Assembly: GCF_000259505.1 (NCBI RefSeq)
Contig: NZ_AJMM01000019.1
Location: 1 to 64,000, forward strand
Reading direction: 5' to 3'
Source: Streptococcus sp. SK643
Lineage (GTDB): Bacteria; Bacillota; Bacilli; Lactobacillales; Streptococcaceae
DNA: 64,000 bases
Shown here: positions 48,953-59,471 of the stretch, in pieces
How the letters are laid out: each line of letters starts with the position of its first letter
How positions within the stretch are numbered: the first letter of the stretch is position 1
Translations under genes and position numbers: made by a program
Notes under the pieces: generated by a model
The model's database searches: none
What the model was told of the DNA's origin: nothing
What the model saw: only the letters and a program-made list of their open reading frames with translations

Positions 48953-49582
48953 ATGTTAGAATTAAGAAATATCAATAAGGGATTTGGTGAAAAGCAAATT
49001 TTGTCCAATTTCAGTCTAAAAATTCCTGAAAAGCAAATCCTGGCTATTGTAGGACCTTCTGGTGGAGGTAAGACAACTCTCTTACGCATGCTCGCGGGTC
49101 TTGAAACCATTGATTCAGGGCAAATTTTTTATAATGGAGAACCTTTAGAACTGGATGAATTGGAGAAACGAAATCTACTGGGATTTGTATTCCAAGATTT
49201 TCAACTTTTTCCTCATTTGTCAGTTCTAGAAAATTTGACCTTATCTCCTGTAAAAACTATGGGAATAGAGCAGGAAGAGGCTGAGAAGAAGGCGTGTGGT
49301 CTCCTAGAACAGTTGGGATTGGCAGGGCACGCAGACGCCTATCCATTCTCATTATCTGGTGGGCAAAAGCAACGGGTGGCCTTGGCACGTGCTATGATGA
49401 TTGACCCAGAAATCATTGGCTACGATGAACCAACTTCTGCTCTGGATCCAGAATTGCGCTTGGAAGTGGAAAAACTAATCTTGCAAAATAGGGAACTTGG
49501 CATGACCCAGATTGTGGTTACCCACGATTTACAATTCGCTGAAAATATCGCGGATGAGATTCTCAAGGTTGAGCCCAAGTAG
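48953..49582 (+). CDS. Polar amino-acid ABC transporter ATPase
   Basis: This 209-residue ATPase has Walker A GPSGGGKTT, signature LSGGQKQRVALARA, Walker B IIGYDEPTSALDP and the switch His in VVTHD. It is at the short end for this family. It starts 9 nt after the permease. Confidence 0.95.
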   Translation: MLELRNINKGFGEKQILSNFSLKIPEKQILAIVGPSGGGKTTLLRMLAGLETIDSGQIFYNGEPLELDELEKRNLLGFVFQDFQLFPHLSVLENLTLSPVKTMGIEQEEAEKKACGLLEQLGLAGHADAYPFSLSGGQKQRVALARAMMIDPEIIGYDEPTSALDPELRLEVEKLILQNRELGMTQIVVTHDLQFAENIADEILKVEPK

Positions 49583-49591
49583 GAGGTGTTG

Positions 49592-50431
49592 ATGACTAAT
49601 AAGAAAGTTGTTTTAGTATTGGTTTCTCTCCTGACTCTCTTTTTAACGGCATGTACTCAGAAAGCTAGTGATCCAAAGCAGGATAACTGGGATAAGTATC
49701 AAGAGCAGGGGACCATTACTATTGGTTTTGACAATACCTTTGTTCCCATGGGTTTTGAAGAAAAGAATGGCCAATATACAGGCTTTGATATTGACTTAGC
49801 ACAAGCTGTCTCTGAAAAATTAGGTTTTAAGGTTCAATTTCAGCCAATCGACTGGGATATGAAGGAGACGGAACTGCAAAATGGAACCATAGACGCCATT
49901 TGGAATGGCTATTCTGCCACTGATGAGCGCCGAGAGAAGGTTGCTTTTAGCATTCCTTATATGGAAAATCAGCAGGTTCTGGTTGCTAAGAAAAGCCAGC
50001 AGATTCATTCAGTAGAGGATATGAAGGATAAGACCTTGGGAGCCCAAGCAGGTTCCTCAGGATATTTAGATTTTGAAGCCCAACCAAATTTACTGAAAAA
50101 TCGTGTCAAAGATCAGAAAGCCAATCAATACCAGAGTTTCAATGAAGCATTAATTGATTTGAAGAATGACCGGATTGATGCTCTGTTAATTGACCGAGTG
50201 TATGCCAATTATTATCTACAGTCTGAAGGGTTATTAAATGACTATCATGTTTTTCCAGCTGGTTTTGAAAGTGAATCCTTTGCAGTCGGAGTTAGACCAG
50301 CAGACAAAAGATTACTGCAAGCTTTAAACCAAGCTTTTGTTAAACTTTACCAAGAAGGGAAGTTCCAAGAAATCAGCCAAAAATGGTTCGGTGATGATGT
50401 GGCAACTAAAGAAGTGAAAAGTAGAGATTGA
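49592..50431 (+). CDS. Amino-acid ABC transporter substrate-binding lipoprotein
   Basis: This 279-residue protein begins with a lipoprotein signal and lipobox (LFLTAC) and has a family 3 solute-binding fold (GTITIGFDNTFVPMGFEEK, GFDIDLAQAVSEKLG, GTIDAIWNGYSATDERR). The ligand is a polar amino acid, perhaps Cys/cystine or Glu/Gln. ATG 49592 has AGGAGG 5 nt upstream. Confidence 0.93.
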   Translation: MTNKKVVLVLVSLLTLFLTACTQKASDPKQDNWDKYQEQGTITIGFDNTFVPMGFEEKNGQYTGFDIDLAQAVSEKLGFKVQFQPIDWDMKETELQNGTIDAIWNGYSATDERREKVAFSIPYMENQQVLVAKKSQQIHSVEDMKDKTLGAQAGSSGYLDFEAQPNLLKNRVKDQKANQYQSFNEALIDLKNDRIDALLIDRVYANYYLQSEGLLNDYHVFPAGFESESFAVGVRPADKRLLQALNQAFVKLYQEGKFQEISQKWFGDDVATKEVKSRD

Positions 50432-50451
50432 GTTTTCCTCAGTCTCTTTTT
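50422..50451 (+). terminator. ABC operon terminator
   Basis: A 9-bp stem (50424-50432 with 50438-50446) has one T-G pair and is followed by TTTTT. Confidence 0.8.
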
Positions 50452-50455
50452 GCAT

Positions 50456-50485
50456 CGAAAAATCCTCTGGCAAGTACCAGAGGAT
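50456..50485 (-). terminator. lysS terminator
   Basis: A perfect 9-bp stem (50462-50470 with 50477-50485) ends, on the minus strand, in TTTTT. It lies just after the lysS stop and back to back with the ABC operon terminator. Confidence 0.85.
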
Positions 50486-50491
50486 AAGAGA

Positions 50492-51991
<1,500 letters not shown>

Positions 51992-52105
51992 CTAGTTTTA
52001 CTCAAAATTGAATACGATGAGTCATTTTTTGCGATACTCCCATTTTATCATAAATAAGCAAGAAATTCACGGATAATCTTTAAAAACTAAAAAGAACTTG
52101 ACGCT

Positions 52106-52257
52106 AATACTCTTCGAAAATCTCTTCAAACCACGTCAACGTCGACTTGCCGTATATATGTTACTGAATTCGTCAGTTCTATATACAACCTCAAAGCAGT
52201 GCTTTGAGCAGCCTGCGGCTAGTTTCCTAGTTTGCTCTTTGATTTTCATTGAGTATA
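52106..52257 (-). repeat. BOX repeat element (boxA-boxB-boxC, single boxB)
   Basis: About 152 bp match the pneumococcal BOX element. The boxC-like end (ATACTCTTCGAAAATCTCTT) is at left, and the boxA end (GCTCTTTGATTTTCATTGAG) is at right, so it lies in minus orientation. The length fits one copy each of A, B and C. It is a non-autonomous, structured repeat characteristic of mitis-group streptococci. A 12-bp inverted repeat (52090-52101 with 52261-52272) encloses it. Confidence 0.92.
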
Positions 52258-52270
52258 AAATCAAGTTCTT

Positions 52271-52888
52271 TTATTGATAGGAAGTATCATTCCAAACTAC
52301 AAGAGTAAAGTTTTCAAAATCGTCAGTCTCTAAAATGGTTAAACTAGCGTTTGCTAGGCCCCCATCTTTACGAAGAAGGGGTTCTTTATACCCTAGAAGA
52401 GTACGAAGGCTAGCAGTGAGATTAGCACCATGACCAACGATAAGGATTCTTTCGGCATCACTTTCTTTCAGAGATTTGATAAATTGAATGGTACGTTGAG
52501 TGGTACTATAAAGTGACTCTGCGCCAAACATTTTTGTGTTAAATTTTGCGAGATTAAAACGAAAAGCTTGGATTTGTTTGGGATAAATAGCTTCTAGAGT
52601 TGCGATTTTTAAACCTTCTAGTTTACCAAGCTGGCATTCACGAATATTTGGGATACTTTCCAAAGGGCATAATGTTTCAAGTTGACTTTGAATAATTTCC
52701 GCCGATTTCCGAGCTCTGGGTAAGTCACTTGCATAAATCTGGTCAAAAGGAATTTCCTTTAAATATTGACCAAGCTTTGTTAGGGTCTGAATAGATTCCT
52801 CAAGTAGAGGAGAGTCACCGCTGGCACCTTGAAAACGTCCTTCTTGGTTCCAGAGTGTGCGGCCGTGACGAACAAAGTAAAGTTTCAT
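52271..52888 (-). CDS. Histidine phosphatase family protein (phosphoglycerate mutase-like)
   Basis: This 205-residue protein has the RHG motif in FVRHGRTLWNQEGRFQG and the second active-site His in ILIVGHGANL. It is related to cofactor-dependent phosphoglycerate mutases, but family members hydrolyse many phosphate esters. It overlaps the YbaK gene by 4 nt, and its stop codon lies in an inverted repeat next to the BOX element. Confidence 0.9.
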   Translation of the reverse strand: MKLYFVRHGRTLWNQEGRFQGASGDSPLLEESIQTLTKLGQYLKEIPFDQIYASDLPRARKSAEIIQSQLETLCPLESIPNIRECQLGKLEGLKIATLEAIYPKQIQAFRFNLAKFNTKMFGAESLYSTTQRTIQFIKSLKESDAERILIVGHGANLTASLRTLLGYKEPLLRKDGGLANASLTILETDDFENFTLVVWNDTSYQ

Positions 52889-53370
52889 GACTTGCTCGCC
52901 TCCAAAATATCTGCAAAGTCTGCTTTAACAAAGGTGGCTAGTTCTTTTGGATTGATGATGATGCTATGACCAACTTCTCCGGCAGAGACAATCATTTTCT
53001 CCAATTTGAGAGCTGTTTCATCAATAAAGATTGGGTAATTGTGCTTCTGGCGAATACCGACAGGATTATTAGCACCGTGAATATAGCCTGTTGTTTTTTC
53101 TAAATCTTTTTGTGGAATCATGCTGACCTTTTTATTGCCAGAAATCTTAGCTAATTTTTTTTCAGCAAGGTGTTCTGTTATAGGAAGGATTCCGATGATG
53201 GGACCAGTCTTATCTCCAAGTAGAGCAAGAGTTTTAAAAATTTGGGAATGGTCATAACCTTGAGGAAGTTCTCCCTCGAGTGCATTTAATTGAATACCAA
53301 GGTGGTGAATTCCAGCTTTTGACAAGATTTGTTCCACTAATGTTTTTTTTATTTTTACTTTTTTTGCCAT
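52885..53370 (-). CDS. ybaK: YbaK-type Cys-tRNA(Pro)/Cys-tRNA(Cys) deacylase
   Basis: This 161-residue trans-editing enzyme has the YbaK/ProRS-associated fold with the conserved lysine in ISGNKKVSMIP and the GYIHGANNPVGIR loop. It hydrolyses mischarged Cys-tRNA(Pro). It is coupled to the flanking genes by overlaps of 1 and 4 nt. Confidence 0.92.
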   Translation of the reverse strand: MAKKVKIKKTLVEQILSKAGIHHLGIQLNALEGELPQGYDHSQIFKTLALLGDKTGPIIGILPITEHLAEKKLAKISGNKKVSMIPQKDLEKTTGYIHGANNPVGIRQKHNYPIFIDETALKLEKMIVSAGEVGHSIIINPKELATFVKADFADILEASKS

Positions 53371-54212
53371 TATTTATATTTATCCTCCAATTTATTCATC
53401 CAAATACCAAGCCAGATGCCAAGAGCAAAGAAGAAGGCAATGAGAACATAACTGATTAAAGAAAGACCAGTGTATTGGATACTTTCAGCATTTCCTGCAT
53501 TTGGAATCAAAATTAAAAGTGTACTAGAAAGGACAATGCCAATAATAAAATGATAGACACGAGAATGGTAATTGTTTAGAGCATAATCCATTAATTTTGA
53601 AAATACGATGAAAGTGGCTACCAATCCAATCCCGATAGGAAGAAAGGTACCAAATAAGTCAAAGGTTTTAAATCCAGCGAGCATAGGAGCATAAAGACCT
53701 AGGATCAAAAGTAGATTTGAAGGACTCAAGCCAGGAACCAATATACCTAGTGCAAGTAGAGAACCAGCTAAGATAAAGTTAAGAAAAGATGGATTTAAGG
53801 TTCCTACGACAAAGTTTAAGGCGAACAGACCTAGACCAGAAATAACAAAGGTTGCCCAAAACCATATTAAATCGATTTTATCTCTATCAGATTCGCGAGT
53901 AGACTCTTTTACTAAACTAGGAACAGTACCAATAATGGCACCAGCAAAACTCCACAAGACATAGACTTGGAAATTTTCAAGTAAATACTCAATCGGGAAT
54001 GAAAATAAACCAATACCTAAAAGCATTCCAATGGCAACTGGAATAAAATACAGAACATTGTCTTTAAAGTCTTTAAAAGGGTGCGCTAAAAAGGCAATCA
54101 TTCGTTCATAAATACCTAGTATTGCAGCCAACACTCCTCCTGAAATACCTGGTAAAATAAAACCGAGAGCGATGATAATCCCTTTAATAATTTGCTTTAA
54201 CCATGAAAACAT
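53370..54212 (-). CDS. DUF368 membrane protein (PopT-type polyprenyl-phosphate transporter)
   Basis: This 280-residue polytopic protein has the DUF368 pattern: an early IKGIIIALGFILPGISGGVLA and a later inverted counterpart GSLLALGILVPGLSPSNLLLI. DUF368 proteins were recently described as PopT, which return undecaprenyl phosphate across the membrane. It heads a leftward operon with ybaK and the histidine phosphatase, with GGAGG ahead of the ATG. Confidence 0.85.
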   Translation of the reverse strand: MFSWLKQIIKGIIIALGFILPGISGGVLAAILGIYERMIAFLAHPFKDFKDNVLYFIPVAIGMLLGIGLFSFPIEYLLENFQVYVLWSFAGAIIGTVPSLVKESTRESDRDKIDLIWFWATFVISGLGLFALNFVVGTLNPSFLNFILAGSLLALGILVPGLSPSNLLLILGLYAPMLAGFKTFDLFGTFLPIGIGLVATFIVFSKLMDYALNNYHSRVYHFIIGIVLSSTLLILIPNAGNAESIQYTGLSLISYVLIAFFFALGIWLGIWMNKLEDKYK

Positions 54213-54250
54213 ATGGTTCCTCCAACTATTTCAAATTCAAAAATTCTTAT

Positions 54251-54271
54251 TATATTGTATCACAATATAAA
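54251..54271. promoter_or_regulatory. Palindrome in the promoter of the DUF368 operon
   Basis: A perfect 9-bp inverted repeat (TTATATTGT, ATC, ACAATATAA) overlaps a minus-strand TATAAT. It could be an operator or only a chance AT-rich palindrome. Confidence 0.45.
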
Positions 54272-54280
54272 ACAAAAATA

Positions 54281-54308
54281 AAAAGCAAATGACGAACAAA
54301 TGCTTTTA
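54281..54308 (-). terminator. GH25 lysozyme gene terminator
   Basis: On the minus strand AAAAGCA and TGCTTTT form a 7-bp stem followed by a T-rich tract, just after the GH25 stop at 54306. Confidence 0.6.
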
Positions 54309-55106
54309 TGGTTTTAAAAAGAGTTTTCTAAAGGTCTCTTCTTTATTCTTTGATGCAGAGATGACATTGATATCTAAATCGTGATCAAAACCTGCAATTT
54401 TTCCTCTAGAAGTATACTGGTGAATATCATAGTCTAAATCAGTTTTAGGAGTGGCTTCATAAAATCCAGAGTCTGAACCATAGGAAGGAATCCAAACTGA
54501 TGAAAATTTTGAAGTATCAATACTGTGTTCTTCCATGAAGTATACACCAACGTAGATACCAATGTTTTTAGCACCTAATGATTCTAGCTTAGCACGGAAT
54601 GCTTCAACGCCTTCATTCATATCAGACATTGTTTTTTCTTCAACATCTAACCAATAGTAACTTGGATTATATGGTGATGCAGCGTTATAAAAGCTTTCTG
54701 CAGCCTTTTCCATTTCTTGGATACTTTTACCTGCTACGTATGCGTAAACACCAACTGGAATATTGCGTTTTTGAAACTCACCTATGTGAGACTCAAATGC
54801 CTTATCAAGACCATTAATGTGTGCAGCATCATTTTGCTTCGTAGTCTGTGCCCCACTATGAACACGTACAATAGCAGCGGATATATTTTGTGAGAGTGTG
54901 TCATAATTGATTTCTTCGGGACGTTGCCAACCAGATACATCAATGATTGGTTTACTTAACTTTTGCAATGCCAGAGTTTCAATTTGGGCAAGGTTTGATT
55001 TTGTTTTTATAGAGTGATCTTCAAAACGAGGTCTATTTAGGATTAAAATGAAAATTATAATCCCGAAAAAACTAAATAAAATAAGTGGATTAATTTTCTT
55101 TCTCAT
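54306..55106 (-). CDS. Membrane-anchored GH25 lysozyme-like muramidase
   Basis: This 266-residue protein has one N-terminal TM segment (about residues 7-24), with the rest outside. The GH25 domain starts at IDVSGWQRPEEINY and has the active-site YWLDVEE with Asp and Glu, then AKNIGIYVG and the final DLDINVI. It would cut peptidoglycan glycan strands. No choline-binding repeats are present, unlike LytC, so it acts at the membrane face. Confidence 0.9.
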   Translation of the reverse strand: MRKKINPLILFSFFGIIIFILILNRPRFEDHSIKTKSNLAQIETLALQKLSKPIIDVSGWQRPEEINYDTLSQNISAAIVRVHSGAQTTKQNDAAHINGLDKAFESHIGEFQKRNIPVGVYAYVAGKSIQEMEKAAESFYNAASPYNPSYYWLDVEEKTMSDMNEGVEAFRAKLESLGAKNIGIYVGVYFMEEHSIDTSKFSSVWIPSYGSDSGFYEATPKTDLDYDIHQYTSRGKIAGFDHDLDINVISASKNKEETFRKLFLKP

Positions 55107-55219
55107 ACTTCATAATTTTACCTTAAATAAGAAAAAAAATCAAAAAAAACACTTAATATTGTGACAATAAAGGACTTTAGAGCATTTTTTTTATGAATAG
55201 AGCGGAATAAATTGAAATA

Positions 55220-55228
55220 TGGTATAAT
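55220..55228 (+). promoter_or_regulatory. Extended -10 promoter of glmU
   Basis: TGG-TATAAT has its TATAAT at 55223-55228, 32 nt before the ATG. The intergenic 55107-55219 is AT-rich and otherwise featureless. Confidence 0.7.
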
Positions 55229-55244
55229 AAAAGTGAATTTCTAG

Positions 55245-56639
<1,395 letters not shown>

Positions 56640-56648
56640 GAGTTTATC

Positions 56649-57194
56649 ATGGAATTTGAAGAAAAAACCCTTAGTCGAAAAGAAATTTACCAAGGTCCCA
56701 TTTTCAAACTAGTGCAAGATCAGGTAGAGCTACCTGAGGGCAAGGGAACAGCACAACGAGATTTGATTTTCCACAATGGTGCAGTTTGTGTTTTAGCTGT
56801 TACAAACGAAGAAAAGATGATTTTGGTCAAGCAATATCGAAAAGCTATTGAGGCAGTATCCTATGAAATTCCGGCAGGAAAATTGGAAATCGGTGAAAAT
56901 ACAGATCCTATGGCTGCTGCTCTTCGTGAATTGGAGGAAGAAACAGCCTATACCGGCCAGTTAGAACTCTTATATGATTTTTATTCTGCCATTGGCTTTT
57001 GTAATGAAAAGTTGAAGCTATATGTAGCAAGTCATTTGACAAAAGTGGAGAATCCTCGTCCCCAAGATGAAGATGAGACCTTGGAAGTTATTGAAGTTAG
57101 TCTGGAAGAAGCAAAATCTTTCATTCAAACGGGTCACATCTGTGACGCAAAAACTATTATGGCAGTCCAATACTGGGAATTACAAAAAAACTAA
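56649..57194 (+). CDS. Nudix hydrolase (ADP-ribose pyrophosphatase-like)
   Basis: This 181-residue Nudix protein has a box beginning GKLEIGEN and ending [11 protein letters not shown]. The opening [16 protein letters not shown] resembles ADP-sugar diphosphatases such as YqkG/NudF. The start lies 9 nt after glmU. Confidence 0.9.
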   Translation: MEFEEKTLSRKEIYQGPIFKLVQDQVELPEGKGTAQRDLIFHNGAVCVLAVTNEEKMILVKQYRKAIEAVSYEIPAGKLEIGENTDPMAAALRELEEETAYTGQLELLYDFYSAIGFCNEKLKLYVASHLTKVENPRPQDEDETLEVIEVSLEEAKSFIQTGHICDAKTIMAVQYWELQKN

Positions 57195-57205
57195 AGGAGG
57201 GTCCT

Positions 57206-57520
57206 ATGGGGAAACCTTTATTAACGGATGAAATGATTGAAAAGGCTAATAGAGGAGAAAAAATTTCTGGTCCACCCTTGTTAGACAATGAAGAAACTAA
57301 AATTTTATCGACTTCTTCTCGATCTTTTGGTTATGAAAGACCAAAGGGACATGGTTTTAGCCAAGAAACGTTAACGATTGAAGTAGAACCATCTATTCAT
57401 AAGAGCCGTCGTATCGAAAATACTAAGAGAAATGTTTTTAATTCCAAGTTAAATAAAATCTTATTTACAATTATTTTTCTCTTGATTTTATTAGTGTTAG
57501 CCATTAAATATTGGCGTTAG
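57206..57520 (+). CDS. macP: Cell wall synthase accessory phosphoprotein MacP
   Basis: This 104-residue single-pass protein has a long cytoplasmic N-terminus and a C-terminal TM segment (about residues 83-102). Sequence and context (glmU, Nudix, then mtnN and rocS) match pneumococcal MacP, the activator of the class A PBP2a that is phosphorylated by StkP on a threonine near residue 32. Thr31 in DNEETKIL is the likely equivalent here. Confidence 0.88.
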   Translation: MGKPLLTDEMIEKANRGEKISGPPLLDNEETKILSTSSRSFGYERPKGHGFSQETLTIEVEPSIHKSRRIENTKRNVFNSKLNKILFTIIFLLILLVLAIKYWR

Positions 57521-57533
57521 AAAAGGAATTAAC

Positions 57534-58226
57534 ATGAAAATTGGAATTATTGCGGCCATGCCTGAAGAACTGATTTACCTTGTCCAGCATTTAGAAAAAG
57601 CTCAAGAGGAGCTTGTTTTAGGGAATACCTATCATACTGGTTCAATCTCTTCAGTTGAAGTGGTTTTAGTAGAGAGTGGTATTGGTAAGGTCATGTCTGC
57701 TATGAGTGTAGCGATTTTAGCAGATCATTTTCAAGTCGATGCTATTATCAATACAGGTTCTGCAGGGGCAGTAGCAGATGGTATTGCAGTGGGTGATGTG
57801 GTCATTGCGGATAAACTTGCTTATCATGATGTTGATGTGACTGCTTTTGGCTATGATTATGGACAAATGGCTCGACAACCTCTTTATTTCGAATCAGACT
57901 CAAACTTCATTTCTAAAATAAAAACTAGTTTGTCTCAACTTGAGCAGACTTGGCACCTTGGTTTGATTGCAACAGGGGATAGTTTTATTGCAGGAAATGA
58001 TAAGATAGAAGAAATCAAATCACATTTTCCAAATGTCTTAGCAGTAGAAATGGAGGGGGCAGCTATCGCTCAGGCGGCTCATTCACTTGACTTACCTTTC
58101 TTAGTTATCCGTGCTATGAGCGATAACGCTAACCATGAAGCAAACGTTACTTTTGATGAGTTTATTATTGAGGCGGGACGACGCTCTGCACAAGTACTCT
58201 TGGCCTTTTTAAAGGCTTTAGATTAA
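57534..58226 (+). CDS. mtnN: 5'-methylthioadenosine/S-adenosylhomocysteine nucleosidase
   Basis: This 230-residue enzyme (Pfs) recycles MTA and SAH and supplies S-ribosylhomocysteine for LuxS. It shows MKIGIIAAMPEEL, INTGSAGAV, the active-site EMEGAA and the catalytic Asp in MSDNANHE. It is probably last of the glmU operon. Confidence 0.96.
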   Translation: MKIGIIAAMPEELIYLVQHLEKAQEELVLGNTYHTGSISSVEVVLVESGIGKVMSAMSVAILADHFQVDAIINTGSAGAVADGIAVGDVVIADKLAYHDVDVTAFGYDYGQMARQPLYFESDSNFISKIKTSLSQLEQTWHLGLIATGDSFIAGNDKIEEIKSHFPNVLAVEMEGAAIAQAAHSLDLPFLVIRAMSDNANHEANVTFDEFIIEAGRRSAQVLLAFLKALD

Positions 58227-58302
58227 GTGGAAATTTGACAGTTTTTCTAGCTTATGATAATATTTAAATAACGAAAAGTTAGAAAACGTTTCAGGGGATA
58301 TT

Positions 58303-58794
58303 ATGAGTATTGAAATGACCGTCAGTGAGATTGCAGAGGTTTTAGGTCTATCTCGCCAAGCAATCAATAATCGTGTCAAGGAATTACCAGAAGAAGACAC
58401 AGATAAAAATGACAAAGGTGTAACAGTCGTTACCCGTAGTGGCTTGATTAAGCTTGAAGAAATCTATAAAAAAACTATTTTTGAAGATGAACCAGTTAGC
58501 GAAGATGTTAAGCAACGGGAACTGATGGAAATTTTAGTCGATGAAAAGAATGCTGAAATCCTTCGTCTCTATGAACAATTAAAAGCCAAGGATCGTCAAC
58601 TTTCAGAAAAAGATGAGCAAATGCGCATCAAAGACCGTCAAATTGCTGAGAAAGACAAACAACTGGATCAGCAACAACAATTGACTCTTCAAGCCATGAA
58701 GGATCAAGAGACTCTGAAGTTAGAGTTAGACCAAGCAAAAGAAGAAGTTCAATCAACTAAGAAAGGCTTTTTTGCTCGTCTATTTGGAGGATAA
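58303..58794 (+). CDS. rocS: Chromosome segregation regulator RocS
   Basis: This 163-residue protein has an N-terminal MerR-like HTH (TVSEIAEVLGLSRQAINNRVKEL), a long coiled coil with repeats of EKDxQ (about residues 85-150) and a C-terminal amphipathic KKGFFARLF anchor. This is the architecture of pneumococcal RocS, which binds DNA, the membrane and ParB/CpsD partners. It follows macP-mtnN as in pneumococcus. Confidence 0.88.
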   Translation: MSIEMTVSEIAEVLGLSRQAINNRVKELPEEDTDKNDKGVTVVTRSGLIKLEEIYKKTIFEDEPVSEDVKQRELMEILVDEKNAEILRLYEQLKAKDRQLSEKDEQMRIKDRQIAEKDKQLDQQQQLTLQAMKDQETLKLELDQAKEEVQSTKKGFFARLFGG

Positions 58795-58796
58795 TC

Positions 58797-58837
58797 GAGG
58801 AGCTGTTTAGGTTAATCTTAACCTGATAGCTTCTTTT
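58797..58837 (+). terminator. Terminator after rocS
   Basis: A long interrupted stem (GAGGAGCT and AGGTTA on the left, TAACCT and AGCTTC on the right) is followed by TTTTATT. Confidence 0.75.
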
Positions 58838-58872
58838 ATTTCTATGATGCATGACCCCAGGAGAAGGATAAA

Positions 58873-59463
58873 ATGGAAAGACTAAAAGATTACATTGCTT
58901 TTGATTTAGAATTTAACCAACACGAAGGACAAACACACTTAATTCAGGTATCAGCAGTGCGCTTTCAAGATGGGAAGGAAGTTGCTAGCTATGATTCTTA
59001 TGTACATACTGAGGTGCCTCTCAAGAGTTTCATTAATGGTTTGACTGGAATTACTGCAGAAACCTTAAAAGATGCTCCATCTGTAGAACAAGTATTGCAG
59101 AAATTCCAAGAGTTTGTTGGTTCTTTACCTATTGTAGGTTACAATGCAGCTAAAAGTGATTTGCCTATTTTGTTGGAACATGGAATAGATTATAGTCCAC
59201 AATACAAGGTGGATCTTTATGATGAGGCCTTTGAACGGAGGAGTTCAGACTTACATGGTATCGCTAATCTTAAACTCCAAACGGTTGCAACTTTTTTAGG
59301 TTTTCAAGGTCAGTCACATAATAGTTTAGAAGATGCTCGTATGACGGCGCGTGTTTATGAGTCCTTCCTTGAGTCTGATCAAGCAAAACTCTTATTAGAA
59401 TCACAAAGTAGCTTATCAAATAATCCTTTTGGTGGATTGGACTTATCACAATTCTTTGATTAG
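58873..59463 (+). CDS. DnaQ-like 3'-5' exonuclease (DEDDh)
   Basis: This 196-residue exonuclease has DLEFNQ in Exo I, the Exo II Asp in NAAKSDLPIL and the Exo III HNSLEDA. It resembles the PolC/epsilon proofreading domain but is free-standing. It may act in DNA repair or RNA turnover. The GDPD gene follows at 9 nt. Confidence 0.88.
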   Translation: MERLKDYIAFDLEFNQHEGQTHLIQVSAVRFQDGKEVASYDSYVHTEVPLKSFINGLTGITAETLKDAPSVEQVLQKFQEFVGSLPIVGYNAAKSDLPILLEHGIDYSPQYKVDLYDEAFERRSSDLHGIANLKLQTVATFLGFQGQSHNSLEDARMTARVYESFLESDQAKLLLESQSSLSNNPFGGLDLSQFFD

Positions 59464-59471
59464 GAGTGCCT

